From an uncultured Bacillus sp. (GTDB lineage Bacteria > Bacillota > Bacilli > Bacillales > Cytobacillaceae), in contig CALCRD010000229.1 in NCBI GenBank assembly GCA_937894355.1, forward strand, positions 1 to 17,759: a stretch of 17,759 nucleotides of DNA. The letters are read 5' to 3'. The position numbers were made by a program, and so were the translations under genes. Shown here in pieces: positions 8,066 through 15,743 of this stretch. Under the pieces are notes generated by a model, which saw nothing but the letters and a program-made list of their open reading frames with translations, was not told the origin of the DNA and did no database searches. Positions within the stretch are counted from its first letter, which is position 1. The number at the start of each line of letters is the position of its first letter.

Positions 8066-8178
8066 ATTTCAATTATAGTTTAAAAACTTCATTCGCATGT
8101 TTCAAAATACTTCTTATCAATCTTGTATTTTCATAATTCTCAGCAATTGTAAAATAATATATTTATATTAATTGAAAT
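8066..8178. repeat. 10-bp inverted repeat flanking a gene-end relic
   Basis: ATTTCAATTA at 8066-8075 is perfectly repeated in inverse as TAATTGAAAT at 8169-8178, directly behind the stop codon of the GT2 gene at 8179. The 93 bp between hold a short open frame in line with that gene. The stretch is AT-rich, so chance pairing is possible. It has no T-run and is too widely spaced for a terminator. Confidence 0.3.
8073..8178 (-). pseudogene. Possible relic of a lost gene's 3' end
   Basis: Directly after the TAA of the GT2 gene, and in the same frame, 34 codons stay open to the next TAA. They include ENYENTRLIRSILKHANEVF, a charged helical peptide that looks like a natural protein end. There is no start codon or ribosome binding site. 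It could be a left-over tail from a replaced gene or chance open sequence. I do not recognise a family. Confidence 0.22.
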
Positions 8179-9273
8179 TTAATAAAATGTTAAAAGTTCC
8201 TTCCAAGAAAAAATCATCTTCTTTTCGTTTTTTATGATTTTTTTTATCTGTTGACGAACTTCCTCTTCATAATCACCTTCAAAAGATAAAATTACGGCAT
8301 CAATACTACCATGATTTCCTTCAAGCCAATTAGGAGATTGAATTTCAATTCCCCTCATTACATGCCCTTGTCTTTGTGGATTATTATCTAAGAAAACTTT
8401 TGTTTCAATTTTATTTTTTCTTAAATCTTCCACTAAAAACAAGGAAGTACGTGTGGAACCAAATATTGCAACATTTTTTATTCCGAAATCAATCAATTTA
8501 TCGGATAAATAATAATCCTGCAATAATAATAATTGTAGCCAATCCTTATATGCACACAAATTATCATTTTTTACTATTGGTTTCTTGTTAAACTGTTTCT
8601 CAATAATTTCCTGTTTTTCTTTTAAAATAGTTTTTTTGTCACTTGATAATCCGCCTGTACGAAAAACAGCAATATTTCTATTTACATACATTGAATTGTT
8701 TGAATCATTTTTAAAATATCTAAGAACTAAATCAAAATCGCCAGTAATCTTATATTTTAAATCAAATTTCCCAAGAGAACATAAAAAGTTCTTTTTTATA
8801 AAAAAACATTGATGATGAGGCATTTTTCCATCATAAAAATCTTCTAGCTGTAATTGTTGTCCCACAATATAAAAACAATCAATCTTTTCATCAATTACTT
8901 TAATATTACCATATATCGCGTTAATAGTTTTATGTTGATAAAATAACTTTGCGATCTCTTCTATTACCTTTGAATCATGTAAATAATCGTCAGAATTTAA
9001 AAAATATATAACATCACCAGTCGCAGCTTCAATTCCTTTATTAAAAGCATCATAAACTCCTTTATCTGGTTCGGAAATAATCTTACTTACTCTATTTCTA
9101 TATTTTTCTATTATCTCTAACGTTCTATCAGTAGAACCCCCATCCACAAAGATATATTCAATATTTTGGTAGGTTTGGTTTATCACACTTTTTATAGTAT
9201 CTTCAATAAACTTTTCACTATTGAAACATGCAGTTATTATTGACATTTTAGGCATATTATTTTCTCCATTCAA
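8179..9273 (-). CDS. GT2 glycosyltransferase with C-terminal Rossmann-like module
   Basis: This intact 364-residue protein is the paralogue of the frameshifted downstream gene: long stretches match, such as EDTIKSVINQTYQNIEYI and YFLNSDDYL. The GT2 domain fills the first ~240 residues, with SIITACFNS, VDGGSTDRT at 44-52 and the SDD metal motif at 94-96. The C-terminal module starts near 263 (NVAIFGSTRTSLFL, FLDNNPQRQG, SPNWL, SWKELL); its glycine loop is lost, as in the paralogue. Two starts are possible: the ATG at 9273, with GAGGTG about 11 bases upstream, or the ATG at 9255, with GGAG eight bases upstream; the conserved domain begins after both. A sugar transferase for the same glycan is the likely role; the sugar is unknown. 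Confidence 0.83.
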   Translation of the reverse strand: MNGENNMPKMSIITACFNSEKFIEDTIKSVINQTYQNIEYIFVDGGSTDRTLEIIEKYRNRVSKIISEPDKGVYDAFNKGIEAATGDVIYFLNSDDYLHDSKVIEEIAKLFYQHKTINAIYGNIKVIDEKIDCFYIVGQQLQLEDFYDGKMPHHQCFFIKKNFLCSLGKFDLKYKITGDFDLVLRYFKNDSNNSMYVNRNIAVFRTGGLSSDKKTILKEKQEIIEKQFNKKPIVKNDNLCAYKDWLQLLLLQDYYLSDKLIDFGIKNVAIFGSTRTSLFLVEDLRKNKIETKVFLDNNPQRQGHVMRGIEIQSPNWLEGNHGSIDAVILSFEGDYEEEVRQQIKKIIKNEKKMIFSWKELLTFY

Positions 9274-9295
9274 GTTAAACCACCTCGTACACTCA

Positions 9296-10246
9296 TTAAT
9301 TTAAAATTATATAATCTAACCTTTTTTTAAACCCTTTCTTTTCTAATTGGATAGATATTTCTTCATTCCACGTGGACGCAATTATTATATATATACTTTT
9401 ATCAATTTTCTCAGGGTTCACAACCTCGATCCCCCTTACTTTCGTCCCCCATTTTTTAGGGTTATTATCAAGAAACATCTCTACTTTTATACCATAAGTA
9501 TTAAAAAGAGAAATTGTTTCTTCCCCAAATGATCCTGCACCGAAAACCGCAAATATCTTTGATGAAGTTTTTTTCTTAAGACTATTAATTCTACTCTCAT
9601 CAAATCTAGAAACAATAGCCTTCTGCCTATATAACATAAAAGAATGAAAAAATGACTCTTTTACATTTGGGGTAGCATGAACCCCTCTAATTGGAATACG
9701 CCAATCTTTTCCATAAAATTCTTCTAATAGTTTTTCATATTTATTAGGTACCAAAAATGTTTGATTCAAAAAAATTATCTTAGCAAACTTTTTAAAGAAT
9801 TTGTATTTTATCTTAAAAGTATCACCCATGCGCCACTCTTTTAAAATAAGTGCTTTTCTTCTTTTTACAAATACATAAATATCGATATATTCATCATTTC
9901 GCATAAATGTAATTAAATTTTTTTCATGGATTACCCTAATTAGCTTTAAGTTCATTTTCTCTAATTCAGGAACCACATTAACAATTTTTCCCAAATCTTC
10001 TTTATAGACACAAATATCAGTATCAGTATCATAAGGGATAAATTCATTATCTCTTACAGCACCTAATAGAGTGCCAAAACACAACCAAAATTTAATATTG
10101 TTTTGGTCGAAAATACCTTTTAGAATTATTAAATTCTCTCTTGCTATGTTTAGATTCATTGATTTATGCTTTCTTCTTTCTTCTCTTTCTTTAAAAGCAT
10201 AAGTTTGAATCTTCAAATCTTCAATTGTCTCTGTCTTATTTGCCAC
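9296..10246 (-). CDS. LicD-family phosphotransferase with Rossmann-like module
   Basis: Residues ~30-215 are a LicD domain: FWLCFGTLLGAVRDNEFIP followed by the acidic D73-T-D75-T-D77 cluster, then a lysine-rich middle and EEFYGKDWRIP, which is characteristic of the family. LicD proteins transfer phosphocholine or similar groups from a CDP carrier to glycans. Residues ~228-316 are the Rossmann-like module with an intact loop (VFGAGSFGEET, FLDNNPKKWG, IIIAST). I chose the GTG at 10246, which has AAAAGGA nine bases upstream; the TTG at 10255 sits directly on that ribosome binding site. No choline uptake or activation genes are visible, while a pathway to CMP-activated phosphonate lies downstream. 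I therefore infer that this enzyme may place the phosphonate on the glycan. Family call is firm, substrate is inference. Confidence 0.82.
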   Translation of the reverse strand: MANKTETIEDLKIQTYAFKEREERRKHKSMNLNIARENLIILKGIFDQNNIKFWLCFGTLLGAVRDNEFIPYDTDTDICVYKEDLGKIVNVVPELEKMNLKLIRVIHEKNLITFMRNDEYIDIYVFVKRRKALILKEWRMGDTFKIKYKFFKKFAKIIFLNQTFLVPNKYEKLLEEFYGKDWRIPIRGVHATPNVKESFFHSFMLYRQKAIVSRFDESRINSLKKKTSSKIFAVFGAGSFGEETISLFNTYGIKVEMFLDNNPKKWGTKVRGIEVVNPEKIDKSIYIIIASTWNEEISIQLEKKGFKKRLDYIILN

Positions 10247-10322
10247 TACTATCAATCCTTTTCCATTTACCTCGCAAATTCTTCGAACCTAATTAAATTC
10301 GTTTACCTTTTACATAATAGTT

Positions 10323-11513
10323 TTATAACTGATAAAAGGGTCGGTTATCATTCTCATCATAAAACTTAACAATTTCTTTTTTGAAATTCAAATTATTAAT
10401 TAATTCATTCTCAATTTGTCCTTGATAGTCAAATGAAGAAATTATTACTATATCAGGATCAATTTCTTCAATTTCATCTGGAACAGTTATTTCAATTCCT
10501 TGTATCTTTTTTCCTTTAAGGTTTTGATTTTTGTCTAAAACCTTAATTATATTCATATTTTGACATACAGGAAGATTCAATAATCTTTCTGTATGCTTTC
10601 CTCCACCAAAGACAACAACTCTATCTTTAGTATTAATTTTTTCAAGTATACTTTTTACCTTTTCTTCCTTTTTATTATCTATTATGGTAAATCTCTCTAG
10701 TATTTTAGATAAAATATCTTTATCCACATTATCAATATTAAGATTATTTATTAGAAAACGTAACAAAAATAAGTTGTAATTTTTTTTAAAAATATCTATT
10801 GATTGATCATTAATAAAATCTATATTCTTGCTGAAAACAATATCTAACCATTTTATATGTTTTCTATAGTTTACTGAAGATAAACCTTGTCCATGTACTC
10901 TATATCCAGTACCTTCAGTATTTGTATAATAAAACTCATTTTTCCTTGCCAGTCTTATAACTAAGTCCCAATCTTCATAAAGTTTGATATCTTGATCATA
11001 TCCTCCAGCCTCTATATATTGTTTTTTTAACATAATAAAATCTCTAGGTACTGGATTACTTCTTGTAATTACTGATGCCAATATATTACCTTCAATAATA
11101 TTAGTTTCATTATATATGTTTCTATCTTCATCAACTCTTACAATATTTGAATAAGATATTATATCCTTATTATATTCCAATTTATATTTTCTAATTAAAT
11201 TCATTTCTTTTTCAAATTTGTAAGGACTAAATAAATAATCGTCACTATCTAACATGGTAATATAATTCCCTTTGGCCTCTAAAATTGCATTATGACGATT
11301 AAGTGCTACACCTCTATTTACCTTGTTATAAATACCTTTTATAAACTTATACTTTTTTTCATATTTTTTTATAATGTCAATGGAATTATCTGTTGAAGCA
11401 TCATCAGTTACTAAAACTTCAAAAGGTCTATATGTCTGGTTGATAACACTCTCAAGACAATCTTGCAAGTATTTTTCATTATTATAATTTGGGATTATTA
11501 AGGATAGATTCGT
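10323..11513 (-). CDS. GT2 glycosyltransferase with Rossmann-like module; ACG in place of ATG start
   Basis: The GT2 domain has TDDASTDNS and the metal motif DSDD, followed by a module in the last ~100 residues (VVVFGGGKHTERLL, VLDKNQNLKG, VIISSFDYQ, ending RPFYQL). The nearest canonical start in frame is a TTG at 11468, which would delete the first strand of the fold. The missing part (NLSLIIPNYNNEKYLQD) is encoded in frame upstream and begins right after an ACG at 11511-11513. A strong AAGGAGGAGG stands five to eight bases before that ACG, exactly where an ATG is expected. No ATG, GTG or TTG lies in frame between the conserved start and the upstream TGA. Either the ATG mutated to ACG and the gene is weakly expressed from ACG, or it is dead. 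The module is most like that of the neighbouring GT4. Confidence 0.75.
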   Translation of the reverse strand, partial: TNLSLIIPNYNNEKYLQDCLESVINQTYRPFEVLVTDDASTDNSIDIIKKYEKKYKFIKGIYNKVNRGVALNRHNAILEAKGNYITMLDSDDYLFSPYKFEKEMNLIRKYKLEYNKDIISYSNIVRVDEDRNIYNETNIIEGNILASVITRSNPVPRDFIMLKKQYIEAGGYDQDIKLYEDWDLVIRLARKNEFYYTNTEGTGYRVHGQGLSSVNYRKHIKWLDIVFSKNIDFINDQSIDIFKKNYNLFLLRFLINNLNIDNVDKDILSKILERFTIIDNKKEEKVKSILEKINTKDRVVVFGGGKHTERLLNLPVCQNMNIIKVLDKNQNLKGKKIQGIEITVPDEIEEIDPDIVIISSFDYQGQIENELINNLNFKKEIVKFYDENDNRPFYQL

Positions 11514-11548
11514 GTTTGCCTCCTCCTTACAAGTAAATTTAATATTAT

Positions 11549-11725
11549 TTACCTTTTTCTTAGTTCATATATTACTTCTGAGCTACCTATGCTTTTTTTA
11601 ATACTTTTTCTTAAACCAATCCTTGCTTCATTCTAATTAGTTAAGCCTAAATACATCCAGCAACATCCTTGAAGTTCTGATAATAGTAAACTTTTTTCAC
11701 TGAACTTCCGTTGTTGAAATGAACA
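11549..11725 (-). pseudogene. Degraded 3' end of an unrecognised gene
   Basis: In one minus-strand frame the sequence reads like protein for ~58 codons: SEKSLLLSELQGCCWMYLGL, then a TAG at 11633-11635, then NEARIGLRKSIKKSIGSSEV and a terminal ELRKR before TAA at 11549-11551. The pattern of L, Y, A and R residues is helical and loosely repeat-like, as in the C-terminal tails of some GT2 proteins. There is no start. I read it as the remains of a gene that once lay between the two glycosyltransferases, but the family is uncertain. Confidence 0.35.
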
Positions 11726-11733
11726 AGTAGTTT

Positions 11734-11765
11734 AAAAAGATAGTATCGGACATGTTCGATACTAT
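11734..11765 (-). terminator. Probable intrinsic terminator after the GT4 gene
   Basis: On the minus strand ATAGTATCG pairs perfectly with CGATACTAT (11765-11757 and 11748-11740, loop of eight bases), followed by C and five T residues. The stem begins at the gene's own TAG stop. It has three G-C pairs among nine, so strength is moderate. If active, it separates the right-hand genes from those at 11513 and below, which would need their own promoter. Confidence 0.6.
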
Positions 11766-13264
11766 AGGTTAAAGAATGGCTTTTTATCAGCATTATTATA
11801 TAGTTTTATAACTCTTCCCTTAAAATTTAGTGAGGTCCTAATATAATCAAATATTTCATCTTCAAAACTAAACGAGGAGATAACAACTACATCTGGAGTA
11901 GAAACCATGATTTGTTCCGGAGCCCGCACTTCGTAACCGAAAAAACTTCCTTTTAACTTTTTATCGACTATATATTGAATATTTTTATCAGAAATGTTTG
12001 TCTGTTTAATTAATTCCATGGTATGTTCCCCTGCAGCATATATTACAACTTTTTCCCCTTCAGCAATCGTATCAAATTCCTTGTTTATATCTTCAATTTT
12101 TGATTGTCTTTCCTTTAGGTAAAGTTCTTTAAAATAATCCTTGTTATATTTACCTTCATTGAAATTAATAATTGCCTTTTTATATGCCTGGATAAAGTTT
12201 TTGCAAACATCTTCCCAATTAAATCTTCTTATTTGTGTTTTGCTATTTCTTTTATTAATCAATATTAAATTCTTATCTGTTAGCATATTTAAAATGCTAT
12301 TTGCTATTTGCTCCGAATCATTTGGGTTAAATGTAAATCTTAAATCGCCTATTGTATCGGGCAACGAAGTCACATTGGAACATATAACTGGTTTTTCCAA
12401 ACTCATTGCTTCTAATAATGGAAAAGAGCCCGCTTCATATAAGGTAGGAATAACTACTAAATCGGTATAATAGTACAAACTATATAGCTCATCAATTGTA
12501 ACAAATCCTAAGAATTTAATTTGATTAGTTAATTCGTTTTCCTTAATATATTCCTGCAAAAGCTCATAATAATCACTAAGAGCTCCAGTACAAATTAATG
12601 TAATTTTAAATTGATATTTATCTCTCAAAATTTTAATAGCCTTAAATAAGGCTACATGATTTTTGTGTCTCCAAGTTTGTGCAGGATATAAAATAAAATG
12701 CTCAGGAATGTTAAACTTACTAGTTAATAAATCTTTATCACATAAATTTTGCTCTTTAAACCTATTCTCATAACCTAAGGAAGTCACAGAAATTTTTTCA
12801 TAGGGAATATTGTAAAACTTATGAATATCCTCTTTAACATGGTTAAAAGAAACTATTATCTGATCGCATAATAATGCTGACTTTTTATAATAATAATTTC
12901 TAAAATCCAATTGATCTTTAGTGAAAAACTCTGGAAAATACTCATGTTGTAAATCATGCAATGTAATAAGAGTTGGTATTTTCCAATCTCCAAAAGGAAT
13001 ATACTGAAAAGGAAAATGTAATAAATCTAATTTTAAGTCATAAATTTTATCCTTTATCTCAAATTGATACTTTCCATTAACAAGTATAATATGGATATTC
13101 CTTGTATTAATATTTTTAAAAAAGTGATTATAAAAATCCTCATTTGTTATTACAAATAATTGAATAAAAGGGTTCTGTATTAAAGCTAAAGTTATTTTTT
13201 CTATATATTGCTGGACTCCGCCTACCAACTCACATTTTATATTAGCATATAAACCAATTTTCAT
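11762..13264 (-). CDS. GT4 glycosyltransferase with C-terminal Rossmann-like module
   Basis: Residues 1-~370 are a GT-B fold family 4 glycosyltransferase: GLYANIKCELVGGVQQYIE with the early glycine loop, ITLHDLQHEYFP, WRHKNHVALFKAI at the start of the donor domain, and the E-x7-E signature in YEAGSFPLLEAM. Residues ~403-500 are the Rossmann-like module (VVIYAAGEHTMELI, VDKKLKG, VVVISSFSF, ending KPFFNL); the loop is AAGEHT rather than GxGxxG. The ATG overlaps the formyltransferase stop by 4 bp (ATGA), with AGGTGA nine bases upstream, so the two are translationally coupled. It should transfer a sugar from a nucleotide donor with retention of configuration. A terminator-like hairpin sits on its stop codon. 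Confidence 0.85.
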   Translation of the reverse strand: MKIGLYANIKCELVGGVQQYIEKITLALIQNPFIQLFVITNEDFYNHFFKNINTRNIHIILVNGKYQFEIKDKIYDLKLDLLHFPFQYIPFGDWKIPTLITLHDLQHEYFPEFFTKDQLDFRNYYYKKSALLCDQIIVSFNHVKEDIHKFYNIPYEKISVTSLGYENRFKEQNLCDKDLLTSKFNIPEHFILYPAQTWRHKNHVALFKAIKILRDKYQFKITLICTGALSDYYELLQEYIKENELTNQIKFLGFVTIDELYSLYYYTDLVVIPTLYEAGSFPLLEAMSLEKPVICSNVTSLPDTIGDLRFTFNPNDSEQIANSILNMLTDKNLILINKRNSKTQIRRFNWEDVCKNFIQAYKKAIINFNEGKYNKDYFKELYLKERQSKIEDINKEFDTIAEGEKVVIYAAGEHTMELIKQTNISDKNIQYIVDKKLKGSFFGYEVRAPEQIMVSTPDVVVISSFSFEDEIFDYIRTSLNFKGRVIKLYNNADKKPFFNL

Positions 13265-14040
13265 GAATATTCTTCACCTTTCAAGCTAATCTTGTTAGCT
13301 TTACAAAATCGGATAAAACTATTTATATCTTGAAACTCATAATTTTTCCCCAAATAATCTAAAACAGCTCCAGTATAGGGAGGAAAATAAAGAGCCCTAA
13401 TGAATCTATCTATAAATTCCAAATTCCAATTTAAATCAATCTTTCCCTCAAAAGGCACCTTTCTATAATGAAAGCTTCCTACTTCTTTTTGTTCTATACC
13501 ATCTTCTTTTTCGATAACAATTTTCTGAAACATTTCATCGAATGAATCTATACCAATCTTCACCAATTTATTATATAAAGAAAAACCAGTATCTATATTT
13601 TCTATTTTAATTTTTCTCTGCAATAAAATGTTACCAGCATCCACCTTTTCTCGCATTTCATGATAAGTAATGCCTGCATATTCATCTCCATCTAGAATAG
13701 CCCAAGGTGCAGAAAAACATCCTTTATGTTTTGGAAGTAAAGATGGATGTAGATTTATCGACTTTTTCTTTACATTATCCAATATATCCTTAGAAATTAT
13801 ATCTCTATAATAAATAGAAAATAAATAATCAGGAGCAAACTGTTCAACAAATCTATGGTGATTATTTATATTGTCAAAAAAACACTTGATTCCACGTTCT
13901 TTTGCAAACTCAATTAATTGCCCATTTCCCTCTTTATTATATGTAAATATAATGATGTCTCCAAAATATCCCTTTTGGTATATCTTCTTTACTATTTCAC
14001 TTCCAGCATATAAACAACCACAAAGTATACACTTTTCCAT
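13261..14040 (-). CDS. Sugar N-formyltransferase
   Basis: This 259-residue protein belongs to the formyltransferase family, which uses N10-formyltetrahydrofolate. The catalytic set is complete: N96 and H98 in SINLHPSLLPKHKG and D134 in REKVDAGNIL. The region after ~200 is a small C-terminal extension rather than an Fmt tRNA-binding domain. It lies directly behind a nucleotide-sugar aminotransferase gene, so the substrate is most likely the 4-amino-4,6-dideoxy sugar that enzyme makes, as in the N-formylperosamine and N-formylquinovosamine pathways. The ATG at 14040 is preferred because GGTGA lies just upstream; the first ATG, at 14055, has no ribosome binding site. Confidence 0.85.
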   Translation of the reverse strand: MEKCILCGCLYAGSEIVKKIYQKGYFGDIIIFTYNKEGNGQLIEFAKERGIKCFFDNINNHHRFVEQFAPDYLFSIYYRDIISKDILDNVKKKSINLHPSLLPKHKGCFSAPWAILDGDEYAGITYHEMREKVDAGNILLQRKIKIENIDTGFSLYNKLVKIGIDSFDEMFQKIVIEKEDGIEQKEVGSFHYRKVPFEGKIDLNWNLEFIDRFIRALYFPPYTGAVLDYLGKNYEFQDINSFIRFCKANKISLKGEEYS

Positions 14041-14056
14041 TTGCTTATCACCCATA

Positions 14057-15166
14057 TTACATTTTTGCTAATAAATTAATTAAATTGGAACATATATAAT
14101 CTATTTCTTTTACATTCAAAAGTGTTGAACTAGGTAAATTTATACCACCATTTGCAATGAGTGTAGCGTTCCTACATTCATCTTGTCTGTGTTTTGTATA
14201 CATAGGCATTTCTGTAGTAAGATAAAATACTGGCCGTGTTTCAATGTTTTTTTCTAATAGCCGTTTCATAAGATAATCTCTTTCTTCTTGTGCATAACTT
14301 TCTAAAACTATTGTATACATCCAGTATGAATTTAACGAATTTGTAGTATCCATCGGCAAAATTATATCGTTACAAGTACTAAAATATTTGTTATATATTT
14401 TGGCATTTTTAATTTTCTTATCCACAAGTTCATTGACTCTCTCAAGTTGAGCACAGCCAATTGCAGCCTGCATATTAGTCATTCTGTAATTATATCCTAT
14501 CACATCAAACCAATACCTCTTTTTAGGATTCATCCCTTGTCCCTTAAGAAGTTTTAACTTATCGTATAATTCGACATCATTTGTTACAACCACACCACCC
14601 TCGCCAGTGGTAATTGTTTTATTACCATATAAACTAAATGTAGATATATGACCAAAACTACCGACGTGTTTTTTATTATACTTGCTTCCTATAGCTTCTG
14701 CTGCATCCTCAATTACAAATAAATTTTGCTCATTTGCTAATTCTAATATTCCATCCATGTCACAGGGGTTACCATATAAATGAACTGGGATAATAGCTTT
14801 TGTTCTACGAGTTATCAATCTTTTAATACTTTCAATACTGATATTCCATGTATTAATATCGGAATCTGCGAACGCCGGTGAAGCTCCAACATACTTTACA
14901 GCATTTGCTGTTGCTATATATGTTAAATTGGGAACAATTACTTCATCACCCGGACCTATTCCTAAAGCAAGTAAAGCCAAATGTAATGCTACAGTACCAT
15001 TAGAAACAGCTACAGCATATTTTACTCCAATATATTCTGCAAATTTTTTCTCGAAAGCATCTAGATATTTGCCATTAGACGAAATCCAAGATGATTTTAC
15101 TGCATCTGTAATATACTGTAATTCTTTATCAGATATATTAGGTTCGCTAACTGGAATTAGTTTCAT
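14057..15166 (-). CDS. PLP-dependent nucleotide-sugar aminotransferase (perosamine-synthase-like)
   Basis: This complete 369-residue protein belongs to the DegT/DnrJ/EryC1/StrS family. It shows SNGTVALHLAL at 55-65, PVHLYGNPCDMD at 127-138, the cofactor aspartate D154 in EDAAEA, the Schiff-base lysine K183 in SLYGNKTITTGEGG, and GYNYRMTNMQAAIG. The opening IPVSEPNIS and the WISSNGKYLDAFE segment are most like GDP-perosamine synthases, which convert GDP-4-keto-6-deoxymannose to GDP-perosamine. The genes that would make the keto sugar are not in the window, so a UDP- or dTDP-keto sugar remains possible. An AAAGGAG lies about six bases before the ATG. The next gene downstream is the formyltransferase, with one base between stop and its first ATG. 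Confidence 0.88.
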   Translation of the reverse strand: MKLIPVSEPNISDKELQYITDAVKSSWISSNGKYLDAFEKKFAEYIGVKYAVAVSNGTVALHLALLALGIGPGDEVIVPNLTYIATANAVKYVGASPAFADSDINTWNISIESIKRLITRRTKAIIPVHLYGNPCDMDGILELANEQNLFVIEDAAEAIGSKYNKKHVGSFGHISTFSLYGNKTITTGEGGVVVTNDVELYDKLKLLKGQGMNPKKRYWFDVIGYNYRMTNMQAAIGCAQLERVNELVDKKIKNAKIYNKYFSTCNDIILPMDTTNSLNSYWMYTIVLESYAQEERDYLMKRLLEKNIETRPVFYLTTEMPMYTKHRQDECRNATLIANGGINLPSSTLLNVKEIDYICSNLINLLAKM

Positions 15167-15185
15167 AGTAAACTCCTTTAAATAA

Positions 15186-15743
15186 TTACTTTAGTTCACA
15201 GAAAAATAATTTCCGATTTTCCGGGAATGACTTTGTTATTTTAATGATCTTAAAATATTCTTCTAAATGTTTTTTAAAGTTATCTTCATTGTACCAATTA
15301 AAACTTTCATTCATCCATTTACTTACATATCCATCATCTGGTCCAATAAATTCTACAACTAAATACTTAGTTGTAAATGATTTTAATTGTCTTATCAACT
15401 CTTCAAACCCAATATATTGAAAAAACACTAAATGATGTACCAAAGCTAATGCTAAAACTAATTCTTGTTTAAATCTATCTTTTGCTGAAGCAAAAAAAGG
15501 TATAATGCCTTGTTCTGCTTCGAGCGGTCGTCCTAAATAGTAGCCAGGAGAAGGTGTAATACAATCCAAAACAACTGGTGTTATATTACTTTTCTTTTCT
15601 TCAACAATCCTTTTATAAGCAAAATTAATACATTCATAATCATTATCAGTTAGGATTGATTCAATATCATATTTTTCCGCTGCAAAACAAAACCATCCCG
15701 CATTACCAGCCAAATCCAATATTTTACTTGGTTTAACTTCTTT
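15186..15743 (-). CDS. Methyltransferase half of a split NoeA-like gene
   Basis: This is the C-terminal SAM-dependent methyltransferase half of a NoeA-like protein. It is in the same frame as the gene before it and separated from it only by one TAA codon (15744-15746). Read across that stop, the sequence continues KEVKPSKILDLAGNAGWF, the nucleotide-binding motif I of class I methyltransferases, then an acidic residue in LTDND, ALALVHHLVF and LVVEFIGPDD. The only canonical start nearby is a TTG at 15719, inside motif I, without a good ribosome binding site; starting there would lose part of the SAM-binding loop. It is likely that this half is not made on its own, unless stop readthrough or reinitiation occurs. 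Confidence 0.7.
   Translation of the reverse strand, partial: KEVKPSKILDLAGNAGWFCFAAEKYDIESILTDNDYECINFAYKRIVEEKKSNITPVVLDCITPSPGYYLGRPLEAEQGIIPFFASAKDRFKQELVLALALVHHLVFFQYIGFEELIRQLKSFTTKYLVVEFIGPDDGYVSKWMNESFNWYNEDNFKKHLEEYFKIIKITKSFPENRKLFFCELK

Noticed and set aside
13261..14055. Methionyl-tRNA formyltransferase (Fmt)
   Set aside because: The catalytic triad is shared, but the protein is shorter, lacks the Fmt tRNA-binding C-terminal domain and sits behind a nucleotide-sugar aminotransferase.
430..15185. Plus-strand open frames of 60-112 codons throughout the window
   Set aside because: All lie opposite well-supported minus-strand genes, lack ribosome binding sites and show no family motifs; they are shadows.
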